A DNA stretch of 12,028 bases from Candidatus Aminicenantota bacterium (GCA_023136725.1 JAGLQR010000024.1:1-12028), one strand, 5' to 3'. Shown: positions 1 through 7,714, counted from the first letter of the stretch. A program made the numbers and translations. Notes: generated from the sequence alone by a model not told the origin.

Positions 1-445
1 GACACATTTTTAATCCGGCTATCTTCGCTATTGCATACGCTTCGTTCGTAGGTTCAAGTGCCGAGCTAAGCAAAAAATCTTCTTTCATCGGTTGAGGAGC
101 TAACTTCGGATATATACATGAACTTCCAAGAAACAGAAGTTTCTTTACTCCATATTTATAGGATGCGTTTATAACATTGACCTGGATCAGCAGATTATTA
201 TAAATAAATTCGGCAGGAAAATTTTTATTTGCCAATATTCCACCAACCTTTGCTGCAGCAAGAAAAACATATTCCGGCCTCTCGGTCCCGAAAAAACTCT
301 CTACATCTGATTGACGTTCAAGATCCAATTCTCTACTTTCACGAAAAATAAGGTTATTATATCCGGATTCAGTCAGAGATCTTACAATAGCAGTTCCCAC
401 AAGTCCCATGTGCCCTGCCACATAAATTTTTGAGTTCTTTTTCAT
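1..445 (-). CDS. fcl: GDP-L-fucose synthase (partial, N-terminal 148 residues)
   Basis: Reading the minus strand from the ATG at 445 gives 148 uninterrupted codons that run off the left edge, so the C-terminal half is missing. The family (Fcl/WcaG, extended short-chain dehydrogenase) converts GDP-4-keto-6-deoxymannose to GDP-L-fucose with NADPH in the cytoplasm. Visible family marks are the nucleotide-binding loop GHMGLVG (residues 11-17), LAAAKVGGI (62-70), GSSCIYPKLAPQPM (107-120) and EPTNEAYAIAKIAG (131-144). Catalytic Ser108, Cys110, Tyr137 and Lys141 are all present and correspond to Ser107, Cys109, Tyr136 and Lys140 of the E. coli enzyme. The start lies six bases after the sulfotransferase stop, and its GAGGG ribosome site sits inside the end of that gene, so the two are probably co-transcribed and translationally linked. 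GDP-fucose would supply a fucosyltransferase of this glycan cluster. gmd, its usual partner, is not in the window. Confidence 0.95.
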   Translation of the reverse strand, partial: MKKNSKIYVAGHMGLVGTAIVRSLTESGYNNLIFRESRELDLERQSDVESFFGTERPEYVFLAAAKVGGILANKNFPAEFIYNNLLIQVNVINASYKYGVKKLLFLGSSCIYPKLAPQPMKEDFLLSSALEPTNEAYAIAKIAGLKMC

Positions 446-451
446 TGGTAT

Positions 452-1228
452 TTACCCTCTTTCCTCCAATTCTTTATTCATCACCGATTCATAAAAATTC
501 AGGTCATCATTAGAAAAATTCTTAACCCATCCACCAATCCTGCCCTCCCTTGGAAGTACTGCCGTCGTTTTAAACAGGACAGGGAATATTCGTCTGAGTC
601 CAAGGTCTATTTTATTGTATTTTGTTAACTCCACATTTTTAATTGGCTTTATGTGCTCTATACCGAGGAAAGATGATATCCTCCTTATTACATCTGAATA
701 ATCCCTGGCAAGGTCACTATAATTCAGACTAAGTTTTTCTTCAACTTTCGCCCAGGATTCATGATTGCTTTTCAGAAACTCAACTCTGTTCAGATCGGGA
801 AAAATATTATCAAAATTATTTTTACTTCTGAGAAATTCAGAGAATGTCGGGTAATTAATCCCCATGGACCTGAGATAATAAAAAAGTGAATTTAGAGTAT
901 CTCTTCCGTCCCTTTTGACATAAATTATTTTTGAAGCAGAGAATATCTCTTTCATAAAAAAATCATATACATGAGGAAATTGTCTGAAAATGGAAAAATC
1001 TCCGTCAGAATGAGTTTTTAGTATCCTTACTTTTTTATTCTGAAGACGTTTCCTGAATTCATCAACATTTAAATGATCATTATGAAAGGGAAGCAATCTG
1101 TGAAGATTCAGGTACCCGTGTGTTACATCCTTAAAATTATTGAAAATTGAATCAATTACCCAATGTGTACCCGATCTCCTGTGTGAATTAACAATTATGA
1201 ACCTGAAATCTTTGATAATCTCCTCCAT
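452..1228 (-). CDS. PAPS-dependent sulfotransferase domain protein
   Basis: A 258-residue soluble protein of the sulfotransferase family, which transfers sulfate from PAPS to a hydroxyl or amine. The 5'-phosphosulfate loop is SHRRSGTHWV (residues 15-24). KTH at 71-73 places His73 where cytosolic sulfotransferases carry their catalytic His. The 3'-phosphate motif is IIYVKRDGRDTLNSLFYY (101-118). GRIGGWVKNF near the C-terminus (229-238) resembles the RxGxxGxWK PAPS-binding segment. There is no signal peptide or membrane helix, so it acts in the cytoplasm, probably on a lipid-linked glycan or sugar precursor; the acceptor cannot be told from sequence. An AAGGA lies about seven bases before the ATG. 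It is 112 bp downstream of the flippase gene, an AT-rich gap with no convincing promoter or terminator, and its 3' end carries the ribosome site of the GDP-fucose synthase gene. Confidence 0.85.
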   Translation of the reverse strand: MEEIIKDFRFIIVNSHRRSGTHWVIDSIFNNFKDVTHGYLNLHRLLPFHNDHLNVDEFRKRLQNKKVRILKTHSDGDFSIFRQFPHVYDFFMKEIFSASKIIYVKRDGRDTLNSLFYYLRSMGINYPTFSEFLRSKNNFDNIFPDLNRVEFLKSNHESWAKVEEKLSLNYSDLARDYSDVIRRISSFLGIEHIKPIKNVELTKYNKIDLGLRRIFPVLFKTTAVLPREGRIGGWVKNFSNDDLNFYESVMNKELEERG

Positions 1229-1340
1229 ACTAATCCTTGTACTCAGATGATGTCATTCATCAACTCTTTTCCAATTCAGATATATAGATTTTCATATATT
1301 ATCACCAAAATTTCAACAAAAAATTAATACAGAATTCTTT

Positions 1341-2576
1341 TCAGATAACCAATTTATATCCTTGAATGATCTGTTTAACGAAATAACCAAGGACAAAAAA
1401 GATAAACAATTCAACTATTAACTTCGTGGCAATAATTCCCTCTACTCCGTATAATGAGCCAAGGACAATATTAAGACCTATCATTAGCAATGAGGCCAGA
1501 AATTTTGTGTTAAACCTGATATGTTGAGCATCTGCCGAAGTCAGAATCACATTAGTTGAATAAGTAAAGAATCTGAAGAACAAAATAAATGAAAGATAAT
1601 AAAGATATCTTGCTGAGCTAGTCAGGAATTCAGAGAAAAAAGTTGAGATTATCCAGTTTCTGCTGATCAGAAGGAGAATAGAAAATGTAAATGCAAAGAA
1701 AAGGAAAAATAACAATATGATTTTGTTGAAATCCTTAAACCCGTTTTTTTCTTTCCCCTTATAAGATCTGGAAATAAACGGTATGAGACTCATTCCTACA
1801 ACTTCAGCAATCAACCCAAATGCATAGTAGATCCTGAGAGCAAGAAAATATGCTCCAAGAAGTGACTTGTCAATAAAAAATGATAGAATCAGCACATCTA
1901 CTTCACGTAAAAGAACAGTTGACATCCCTCCAAACCAGTAATACTTCTCCTCCTTAAAGAATCTTAATTTCAAGCTGAAAACGAAACCTTTAAAATAATC
2001 CCTGATAAACCATAGCTTTAACAACACTATTATCAGTAATGCAAAACTCCTGAGATAGAAAATTTTATCTATTGAATTAAAATATCCTCCTGATAAAACC
2101 ATGGGAGAAACTATAATTAAAAAAGACAAGAAATTAGCAAGGGACTCCTGCTGCATTTTTTCTTTACCAAGTAATATTCCACCTATATTTCTTTCCAGAC
2201 CCAGGAGGTATCCACTAACTGCAGATATTACCAGCAGGGAAAAACTTATTTTATTATAGAAGAAAGAAATAATTATTGGTAAAATGATAACAGGTAAAAC
2301 CCCGATAATTGCAGCAGAAACAAACTCATTAAGAATATTTGATTCCTCTCTGCTCCCTTTATCATGTCTGGCAATTTCTTTCCCGAAAAATATATTAAGG
2401 CTGAAAGATGATATAGAGCTGAAAAGGATGAAGAAGAAAAAGACTATCCCATAAGTTCCCAATCCTGTTTTTCCAACGTTCCGAGAGACAAAAAAGACAA
2501 TATAAAGATTAGTGGAAGTAATAAAGATTCTGGATAAAATAGCGAAAAAGGAAGTAGAAACAATTCTCCTGATCAT
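1341..2576 (-). CDS. Wzx-like oligosaccharide flippase (MOP/polysaccharide biosynthesis family)
   Basis: A 411-residue, very hydrophobic protein with about twelve predicted membrane helices (around residues 10-30, 42-64, 84-106, 110-126, 145-162, 174-192, 218-235, 240-262, 285-305, 325-345, 357-375 and 380-400). The N-terminal pattern, with GLGTYGIVFF after the first helix (38-47), and the charged loop REVDVLILSFF (224-234) at the start of the second half fit the MOP superfamily, whose Wzx members flip undecaprenyl-linked repeat units across the inner membrane. Length and helix count are normal for the family. The start has no Shine-Dalgarno; it overlaps (ATGA) the stop of a six-codon reading frame starting at 2593, which may or may not matter. 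It begins 30 bp after the sulfatase-like gene, so the two probably share a transcript. Substrate unknown. Confidence 0.88.
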   Translation of the reverse strand: MIRRIVSTSFFAILSRIFITSTNLYIVFFVSRNVGKTGLGTYGIVFFFFILFSSISSFSLNIFFGKEIARHDKGSREESNILNEFVSAAIIGVLPVIILPIIISFFYNKISFSLLVISAVSGYLLGLERNIGGILLGKEKMQQESLANFLSFLIIVSPMVLSGGYFNSIDKIFYLRSFALLIIVLLKLWFIRDYFKGFVFSLKLRFFKEEKYYWFGGMSTVLLREVDVLILSFFIDKSLLGAYFLALRIYYAFGLIAEVVGMSLIPFISRSYKGKEKNGFKDFNKIILLFFLFFAFTFSILLLISRNWIISTFFSEFLTSSARYLYYLSFILFFRFFTYSTNVILTSADAQHIRFNTKFLASLLMIGLNIVLGSLYGVEGIIATKLIVELFIFFVLGYFVKQIIQGYKLVI

Positions 2577-2606
2577 GATATTTTTACATTCATAAATTCA
2601 CTATAT

Positions 2607-4040
2607 TCAAAAAACATATCCGAGAGATTTTAATCTTTCGATCGTTTTCTCATTTACAAGTTTTTTCGATAAGCCTGACTCTCTCTTTATTCTGGAGATC
2701 AGCAATAATAACCTTTTCTTTAATTTTATGTTTTTTGATCTTTCTTCTTCAGAAGAGATTAAATTATTCAATTCATAAGGATCATTTTTCAGGTTAAACA
2801 ATTCATCCTCAGCTTTGGTTCTCATAATGTATTTATACTCGCCATTCTGGATCGCATATTTTTCTCCCTCAGAATAAAAAATTTTGTACCTTTGCAATTT
2901 ACGTTCTCCGTCTCCCCAATATCCCAAGCTCTGCCTTTCAGAAAAAGCAAATTGATCCAATTTGATTTTCCCTTCCGATTCCAGAATATTTTTTAATGAT
3001 TTGGAAGATATTTTAAATTGCCCGTACTTCTCTTTCAGATCTCCGGTGAGATCCACAAGAGTAGAGAAAATATTAAAATTTTCAACAGTGCCGGGATATC
3101 TGAAATTCCACTTTTTTCCCGGTGAATAAAAAATAAGAGGAACATGAATTTCCTCCTGATATATTTTCATTGCATGCTCACTCCAATTATGCTGCCCGAG
3201 CCCTTCTCCATGATCACCGGAAATAATCCACAAAGAATTTTTGTTTATTCCCAGCTTGTCAGCAAATTCAAAAAATTCCCGGACATGATTGTCGTTTGAG
3301 CGAAGCTCTGTATCATATCTTATAATTTGTCTTTCAAGATGTTTGAATTTCCTGTAAAAATCACACTTGGCTCTGATATTATACTCTTTTAAATATTTTC
3401 GAAATTCACTTTTTTCCTTTTTCGGGAGATACTCATCAACCTCTCTCTTTGAAACTAAATAGGGCTGATGTGGATCAAACAAATGTATCCAAAGGAACAA
3501 CTTCTTTTTCCTGTCAAATTTCTTTAACCACTCCATTGCTTTCTCGATCGTATACTCTCCGGGACGGTAAGAAAAATCATATTTTTTTTTTGTATCTTCA
3601 GGTTCTTCATATTTATCAAAACCCTGATCCAGATTTGATGCAAGAAAATGCCTGTCTGTTGAAGTAAAAGCAGCCGTAAAATATCCTCTGCTTTTCAATA
3701 TCTCAGCAAGAGTTAAAAATGAATCATCAAGAATGAATCCATTTGCCTGAATTTTATGTTCACTCGGGTATAACCCTGTAAAGATGGAAGTGATAGAGGG
3801 ACATGTCGTTGCAGATTGTGATATAGCATTTTCAAACACGACACCTTTCTCAGCCAGAGAATCCATAAAAGGAGTTGTATTCCAGGGATAGTTATAACAA
3901 CCCATGTGATCAGCTCTTAAAGTATCGATGGTAATAAGGATAATATTTTCAGGTTTGTTTTTATTTGATGTAGTAGAAAAATATACAATAAAACTTAGTG
4001 AGACTAATACTAAAATAACAAAATATATCAATTTCTTCAT
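2607..4040 (-). CDS. Membrane-anchored sulfatase-fold (alkaline phosphatase superfamily) protein with Thr nucleophile
   Basis: 477 residues from the preferred ATG at 4040, which opens with MKKLIYFVILVLVSLSFIVY, an N-terminal signal anchor. A longer reading (ATG at 4082, 14 more residues) has no ribosome site, whereas AGGTGG lies 12 bases before 4040. Numbering from 4082, the metal-site strand is ILITIDTLRADHMG (48-61, Asp53), the nucleophile loop is ATTCPSITSIFTGLYPSEHK (91-110) and the second metal site is SGDHGEGLGQH (288-298, Asp290/His291), followed by HVPLIFYSPG. Aligned on the TG of the loop, the nucleophile position is Thr93, not the Cys or Ser that becomes formylglycine in true sulfatases, and the usual Arg is Ile. 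Thr nucleophiles are typical of phosphotransferases of this superfamily, so phospho-group transfer or hydrolysis on a periplasmic glycan is as plausible as sulfatase activity. The C-terminal end LKSLGYVF is common in uncharacterised members. It lies between the GT4 and flippase genes. Confidence 0.85.
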   Translation of the reverse strand: MKKLIYFVILVLVSLSFIVYFSTTSNKNKPENIILITIDTLRADHMGCYNYPWNTTPFMDSLAEKGVVFENAISQSATTCPSITSIFTGLYPSEHKIQANGFILDDSFLTLAEILKSRGYFTAAFTSTDRHFLASNLDQGFDKYEEPEDTKKKYDFSYRPGEYTIEKAMEWLKKFDRKKKLFLWIHLFDPHQPYLVSKREVDEYLPKKEKSEFRKYLKEYNIRAKCDFYRKFKHLERQIIRYDTELRSNDNHVREFFEFADKLGINKNSLWIISGDHGEGLGQHNWSEHAMKIYQEEIHVPLIFYSPGKKWNFRYPGTVENFNIFSTLVDLTGDLKEKYGQFKISSKSLKNILESEGKIKLDQFAFSERQSLGYWGDGERKLQRYKIFYSEGEKYAIQNGEYKYIMRTKAEDELFNLKNDPYELNNLISSEEERSKNIKLKKRLLLLISRIKRESGLSKKLVNEKTIERLKSLGYVF

Positions 4041-4183
4041 ATGTGGATAATACCACCTATCATGCCACATATCAAAAAACATCCGGGGAATTACAATCTG
4101 ATCCTGGCATCATTTTCAGGTATTCCCGTTTGATCAGAATCTCATATACGAATGGTTTTAACGGAACTTTTATAATGTGTTTT

Positions 4184-5278
4184 TCAGATAACTTTATTTA
4201 TTGCTTCAATTACTTTAGATGCATAAAACTGCTCAGAAAAATCTTTAATTGAAGAAGAAATATCCTCTTTATTGATTTTTCCGGATCTATATAGATTAAG
4301 TGCTTCAGTCAATACCATTTTAAAATTTTTTTTATCCAGAGGATCAAACACAAATCCATTAATCCCACTTTTAACCAGGTCGTACGATGCGTTATCAAAT
4401 TTAGAAATAAGTGAAAACAGGCCTGAAGAAATCGCTTCTGAAGAAGAGATCGAGAATGGATCTGTAAGGGTGGGAAGTATAAAAATATCAGAATCCTGAT
4501 AATAACGGGTCAACTCACTTCTGGAGACAAATCCGGTTATTTCTACTTTATTTTGTATACCTAAGGCAACGATCTTTTTTTTTAGTGTAGCCATCTGCGG
4601 CCCTGTGCCAACTATCAGAAGTTTAAAATCTTTTTCTTCCAATTCGCTGACAGCTTCGATCAATAGTAATACTCCTTTCTTTTTTATAAGTCTTGATACA
4701 GTAATTAAATTAATCTGCTTTTTCTGTTCCTGGCCGGATTCTTTTATGCTTTTTAACATCTGTGAGCGAAAATATTCTACCTGTCCGACATTAACTGCAG
4801 TTACAATATCTTCCCCTCTTACATTGAATCTTTTTTTAATATATTCGGTAATATATGAGCCGTAGGTAACAAATACATCGGGTATCATATGTACCAGTTT
4901 TTTCTTAAGAATTCTTAATAATCCATCAGGATAAACTTCATTATTTTTCAAACCATACCACATGACCGTCTTTTTTCTCATTAATTTTACCAAAAATAAC
5001 AGCATCAGCAATTTTAGCGGTGCATAACCGCCGAATACAATAACCTTATACTGTTTCAGATCTTTGATAAAACTGAAAATATTTCCCAATCTGCTCCTGT
5101 ATTCAAAATTGGGATCTGAAAGGGTGAACTCCCACGGATTAAATTTAACCTGTTTTTGTACCCAGACCACTTTCAGGTCATATTTTTTTGCGATCTCTGT
5201 GAAAACAGGGATTCTGTATGGGTTAAAAACATTGCTCAACAAGAGCAGTTTTTCTTTGTTTTCACTCTTCTCTTTCAT
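4184..5278 (-). CDS. GT4-family glycosyltransferase
   Basis: A 364-residue GT-B fold retaining glycosyltransferase. The N-terminal half starts with LLLLSNVFNPYRIPVF (11-26), the acceptor-side motif of GT4 enzymes. The C-terminal half has VSRLIKKKGVLLLIEAV (194-210), LLIVGTGPQ (220-228), ITGFVSRSELTRYYQDSDIF (247-266) and DPFSISSSEAISSGL (273-287). The last is the EX7E nucleotide-sugar motif with Asp273 in place of the first Glu and Glu281 conserved. Length is normal. It probably adds one sugar to a lipid-linked repeat unit at the cytoplasmic face; donor and acceptor cannot be assigned. There is no Shine-Dalgarno before the ATG, and a strong terminator lies 55 bp upstream, so it should be the first gene of the glycan transcript, but I cannot point to a convincing promoter. 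The 143-bp gap to the next gene holds no clear signal. Confidence 0.88.
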   Translation of the reverse strand: MKEKSENKEKLLLLSNVFNPYRIPVFTEIAKKYDLKVVWVQKQVKFNPWEFTLSDPNFEYRSRLGNIFSFIKDLKQYKVIVFGGYAPLKLLMLLFLVKLMRKKTVMWYGLKNNEVYPDGLLRILKKKLVHMIPDVFVTYGSYITEYIKKRFNVRGEDIVTAVNVGQVEYFRSQMLKSIKESGQEQKKQINLITVSRLIKKKGVLLLIEAVSELEEKDFKLLIVGTGPQMATLKKKIVALGIQNKVEITGFVSRSELTRYYQDSDIFILPTLTDPFSISSSEAISSGLFSLISKFDNASYDLVKSGINGFVFDPLDKKNFKMVLTEALNLYRSGKINKEDISSSIKDFSEQFYASKVIEAINKVI

Positions 5279-5332
5279 ATCGGGTCTAATAATATCATTT
5301 TTCTTTGAATGAAATAAAGTAAAACTTTCCAG

Positions 5333-5370
5333 AATAAAAAAACCCGAAGCAGGATCTCCTGCCCCGGGTT
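5333..5370 (-). terminator. Rho-independent terminator of the secreted-protein pair
   Basis: On the minus strand AACCCG and GCAGG pair with CCTGC and CGGGTT (5341-5370) around a four-base loop, with only a 2x2 internal mismatch, and are followed by TTTTTTTATT. It lies 55 bp after the stop of the gene ending at 5426 and ahead of the GT4 gene, so it closes the secreted-protein unit and separates it from the polysaccharide genes. Confidence 0.9.
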
Positions 5371-5425
5371 GTATTTACTTTTCTTAGGCTAATTCGATCT
5401 TTTATAACAAAAATATATTTATCAC

Positions 5426-6583
5426 TTATTTTTTAAGTGTGAACCTCCACTCAAATGTATTGTTTCGCAGATTTCTATCTTTCTTACGGTCAGTTGGATC
5501 TATCGTAACCCTGATAAGATAGTCCCCTTCCTCAAGCCTCGGCCGTCTTCTCTTATTTTTATTATCACCGCACTCCATATTAATTGATTTAACATGTTCA
5601 GCCCCGCCACTAAGAGATCCGATCGTATAGGAACTATTATATCTTGCAATGCCACCAACTTTTCTTAGACTCCACTCAACAAAAACACTATTGAGATTAC
5701 TCCTTTCCGGTATAACCGAGACTCTGATCTTGCACTTGATCCTCCACCGAAAACCTTTCAAATATGCAACTTTCAATTCCCTGTCAGTTATCCTTCCGGA
5801 AAGATCGATTACCCTGAGATCTAAAGGGATAGTTGAAAGTACGACAAACCCTACATGGAAACCTCCGCTTGTTACTACAAAAGGATTATCACCTATAGTA
5901 GTTATCCTTATCTTATAATTTCCAAACGGAATAGAATCGGGGATCACCCAGGGGTGTCTGCCATCATTTGGAGTATTTGTGGCAATAGTACGGACCGTTG
6001 AGGTGTTTGCTTCATTCCGCAACTCGATCCTTACATTATCAGGAGGATCACATGGAGGAGCGATTCTCATCGCCCACCTGATTTCATTGCTCGTTCTATA
6101 GGACCATGATGTAGTGCCGTCTGTTCTGGGTTGGGAAATAAATAACGAATAACAATCATCTCTTCCCGGTTCAGGTTCAGGATCCGGCTCTGGATCAGGG
6201 TCCGGATCAGGATCAGGATCAACACCGGGACTACCCAGGATAAATACACCACTACTATCTTCATAAGCATTATCAGTAGTTTTAACAATTATGGTATAAT
6301 TCCCGTCCGGAACTGAATTAAAAAAGCCTGCAATACATCTGAAACGACCGGCTGCAGTTTCAACACTGTCAGCAATATCCATGACCTTTGAAGTGCCGGT
6401 TCTGTCAAACAGTCTTATTTTGACATTAGGCGGCAATGCCCCTTCTGTAGTCCATCTGATTGTATAAACATCGCTCTTATCAACAGTCTCTCCGGCTGTA
6501 GGAGCAATTACTGTGATTGATTGGGAATAACCCATTGTCAATAACATCGTTAATACTAAAATTCCAAATATAATTTTTTTCAT
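5426..6583 (-). CDS. Secreted two-module Ig-like protein with Asp-Pro hinge and basic CARDB-like C-terminus
   Basis: 385 residues. A Sec signal peptide (1-20, MKKIIFGILVLTMLLTMGYS, cleavage probably before Gln21) has no lipobox Cys. A Kre9/KNH-like Ig module follows (22-117), then a VDPDPDP...EPEPEP hinge (121-139). A second, more diverged Ig module (about 145-245) keeps NTPNDGRHPWVIPDSIP (203-219). The C-terminal domain (about 255-385) ends in VTIDPTDRKKDRNLRNNTFE, the pattern of CARDB-type adhesion domains, and is strongly basic (NKRRRPR, 343-349). Five Cys (83, 144, 178, 284, 338) would allow extracellular disulfides. No sortase, T9SS or other anchoring signal is seen. AGGAGG lies five bases before the ATG. 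It follows its paralogue by 56 bp without its own convincing promoter and ends at the strong terminator. The role is unknown; a surface or matrix structural protein is my inference from the domains. Confidence 0.85.
   Translation of the reverse strand: MKKIIFGILVLTMLLTMGYSQSITVIAPTAGETVDKSDVYTIRWTTEGALPPNVKIRLFDRTGTSKVMDIADSVETAAGRFRCIAGFFNSVPDGNYTIIVKTTDNAYEDSSGVFILGSPGVDPDPDPDPDPEPDPEPEPGRDDCYSLFISQPRTDGTTSWSYRTSNEIRWAMRIAPPCDPPDNVRIELRNEANTSTVRTIATNTPNDGRHPWVIPDSIPFGNYKIRITTIGDNPFVVTSGGFHVGFVVLSTIPLDLRVIDLSGRITDRELKVAYLKGFRWRIKCKIRVSVIPERSNLNSVFVEWSLRKVGGIARYNSSYTIGSLSGGAEHVKSINMECGDNKNKRRRPRLEEGDYLIRVTIDPTDRKKDRNLRNNTFEWRFTLKK
6167..6223 (-). repeat. Imperfect hexanucleotide tract encoding (Asp/Glu-Pro)n hinge
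   Basis: Tandem GATCC/TGATCC/TGAACC-like hexamers encode alternating Asp-Pro and Glu-Pro dipeptides between the two Ig modules. The tract has nine D/E-P dipeptides here and five in the paralogous gene, so its length has changed since duplication, as expected for replication slippage or unequal exchange. Changes in steps of six bases keep the frame. The hinge should be extended, protease-resistant and acidic. Confidence 0.85.
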
Positions 6584-6588
6584 TTTTT

Positions 6589-6594
6589 CCTCCT
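6589..6594 (-). promoter_or_regulatory. Strong ribosome binding site
   Basis: AGGAGG five bases before the ATG at 6583, a full match to the anti-Shine-Dalgarno. It fixes the start of the second secreted gene. The flippase, GT4 and GT-C genes have no such site. Confidence 0.85.
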
Positions 6595-6639
6595 TTATAA
6601 AACCCTTTATAATTAAATAAAGAATATCGGGTGATTATC

Positions 6640-7704
6640 TCATCTGACATCTTTTTTAGCTGTATTATTCAATCTGGTACTGTCCCTGAAAATATCATCA
6701 GGATCTACAACCGCAACAACTTCCATCTTATTTCTAATTGATGTTCCCGTTACACACCCGGTATAAGAGAGCCTGGCATTTACAGTATATTCATAACTAT
6801 GGCCTCTATAGGTAAGCTCCCGTATGATCTCAGTAGTGGTTCTGCATATTGTCCCGTCACTTTTCTTTTTAAGCATTATTTTCACCGGAACATCATTTAG
6901 AACCCCGGGGAAATTTTTACATCTTACCTTAACTACGACACGAACCCTTCTCGTAATACGTGAGGCTCTTGCCGAAGCGATATAACAGGAGAGATCTATA
7001 TTTCTGCTGGGTGTAATTTCGAAAGTATTACTCACTCCGAATATACCCGAGCCCTGCTCTTCTATTCTTATCCTGAATCCGGTATCCGGTAGAGCGGTTT
7101 TTATAGTAGTTCGCCCGACTTCCCATATCGTAGATATCCGCCCCGGAGCGAGTCCGGACTCAATAATACCGAACAACATTCCATTTTTCCAAAGAGTGAT
7201 CGTCACATTGTTCGTCAGGTTCTTCGGCTTCCAGAGTATCTTGATCGTACCGCCCTGTGCCAGATCCCTTCCGGTTGGATAATCGATCCGGATTGATTTA
7301 GAATCTCTTTCAGGTTCAGGCTCAGGGTCAGGGTCAGGATCAACACCGGGATTTCCCAGGGTAAAGATCTCACTATCATCATGGTAAAGATCATCAGCGG
7401 ATAATACTCTCACAACATAGCGCCCATCAGGGACAGAATTGAAAAGATCATCTGCACATCTGAAACGTCCAGATGCCATATCAGCTCTATTTGCTATATC
7501 CATGATTTTTGAAGAACCAGCGCTATTAAATAACCTTATCTTGGCACCTTCTGTCAAAGGTCCTTCTGATGTCCATCTGATCACATACTCCGCTCCCTTG
7601 CTTACAACTTCATCTGCTCTTGGAGCCGTTACAGTTATCGATTGGGAATAACCCATTGCCAATAACATAGTTAGAACTAAAATTCCTAATAATACTTTTT
7701 TCAT
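6640..7704 (-). CDS. Secreted Ig-like protein, paralogue of the gene at 5426-6583
   Basis: 354 residues from the ATG at 7704. A Met four codons upstream (7716) lies in the GGAGG ribosome site, and the paralogue starts with the same MKK, so 7704 is preferred. The signal peptide (1-20) and first Ig module (22-117) match the paralogue at about 58% identity by my hand count. A shorter hinge, VDPDPDPEPEPE (121-132), follows. After it the proteins diverge: a second Ig-like module (about 137-231) and a CARDB-like C-terminal domain (about 236-354) ending in VVDPDDIFRDSTRLNNTAKK. The C-terminal domain is rich in basic residues (RITRRVRVVVKVRCK, 249-263). Cys at 83, 240, 262, 287 and 317 could form disulfides. 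It is the first gene of a unit with promoter 7733-7761, followed by its paralogue 56 bp on. Function unknown; an extracellular structural or adhesive role is inferred from the modules. Confidence 0.85.
   Translation of the reverse strand: MKKVLLGILVLTMLLAMGYSQSITVTAPRADEVVSKGAEYVIRWTSEGPLTEGAKIRLFNSAGSSKIMDIANRADMASGRFRCADDLFNSVPDGRYVVRVLSADDLYHDDSEIFTLGNPGVDPDPDPEPEPERDSKSIRIDYPTGRDLAQGGTIKILWKPKNLTNNVTITLWKNGMLFGIIESGLAPGRISTIWEVGRTTIKTALPDTGFRIRIEEQGSGIFGVSNTFEITPSRNIDLSCYIASARASRITRRVRVVVKVRCKNFPGVLNDVPVKIMLKKKSDGTICRTTTEIIRELTYRGHSYEYTVNARLSYTGCVTGTSIRNKMEVVAVVDPDDIFRDSTRLNNTAKKDVR
7312..7344 (-). repeat. Short hexanucleotide tract encoding Asp-Pro/Glu-Pro hinge
   Basis: Same hexamer type as the tract at 6167-6223, with only five D/E-P dipeptides. 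It marks the exact place where sequence similarity between the two paralogues ends. Confidence 0.8.
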
Positions 7705-7709
7705 CTCTT

Positions 7710-7714
7710 CCTCC
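7710..7714 (-). promoter_or_regulatory. Ribosome binding site that decides the start of the secreted gene
   Basis: GGAGG five bases before the ATG at 7704. The upstream in-frame ATG at 7714-7716 overlaps this site and has no Shine-Dalgarno of its own, so it is probably not used. Confidence 0.8.

Noticed and set aside
1229..1340. Possible promoter in the 112-bp AT-rich gap between flippase and sulfotransferase genes
   Set aside because: Several TTG- and TATAAT-like words occur but none with good boxes and a 16-18 bp spacing; in such AT-rich DNA this is expected by chance.
3449..3667. Plus-strand open frame of 72 codons opposite the sulfatase-fold gene
   Set aside because: It lies wholly inside a well-supported gene on the other strand, has no ribosome site and no recognisable protein features. 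The same holds for the other plus-strand frames in the window.
4084..4128. Imperfect inverted repeat (GGGAAT...ATTCCC with inner CCTG...CAGG) in the gap before the sulfatase-fold gene
   Set aside because: The arms are short with unequal internal loops and no U tract. It matches no riboswitch or leader that I recognise, so it could be chance.
6167..6223. CRISPR or other regulatory direct-repeat array at the hexamer tract
   Set aside because: The repeats have no spacers and are fully explained as coding Asp-Pro/Glu-Pro dipeptides in frame.
6067..6288. Second minus-strand frame of 73 codons overlapping the Asp-Pro hinge
   Set aside because: It is an out-of-frame shadow created by the hexamer repeat within the secreted protein gene.
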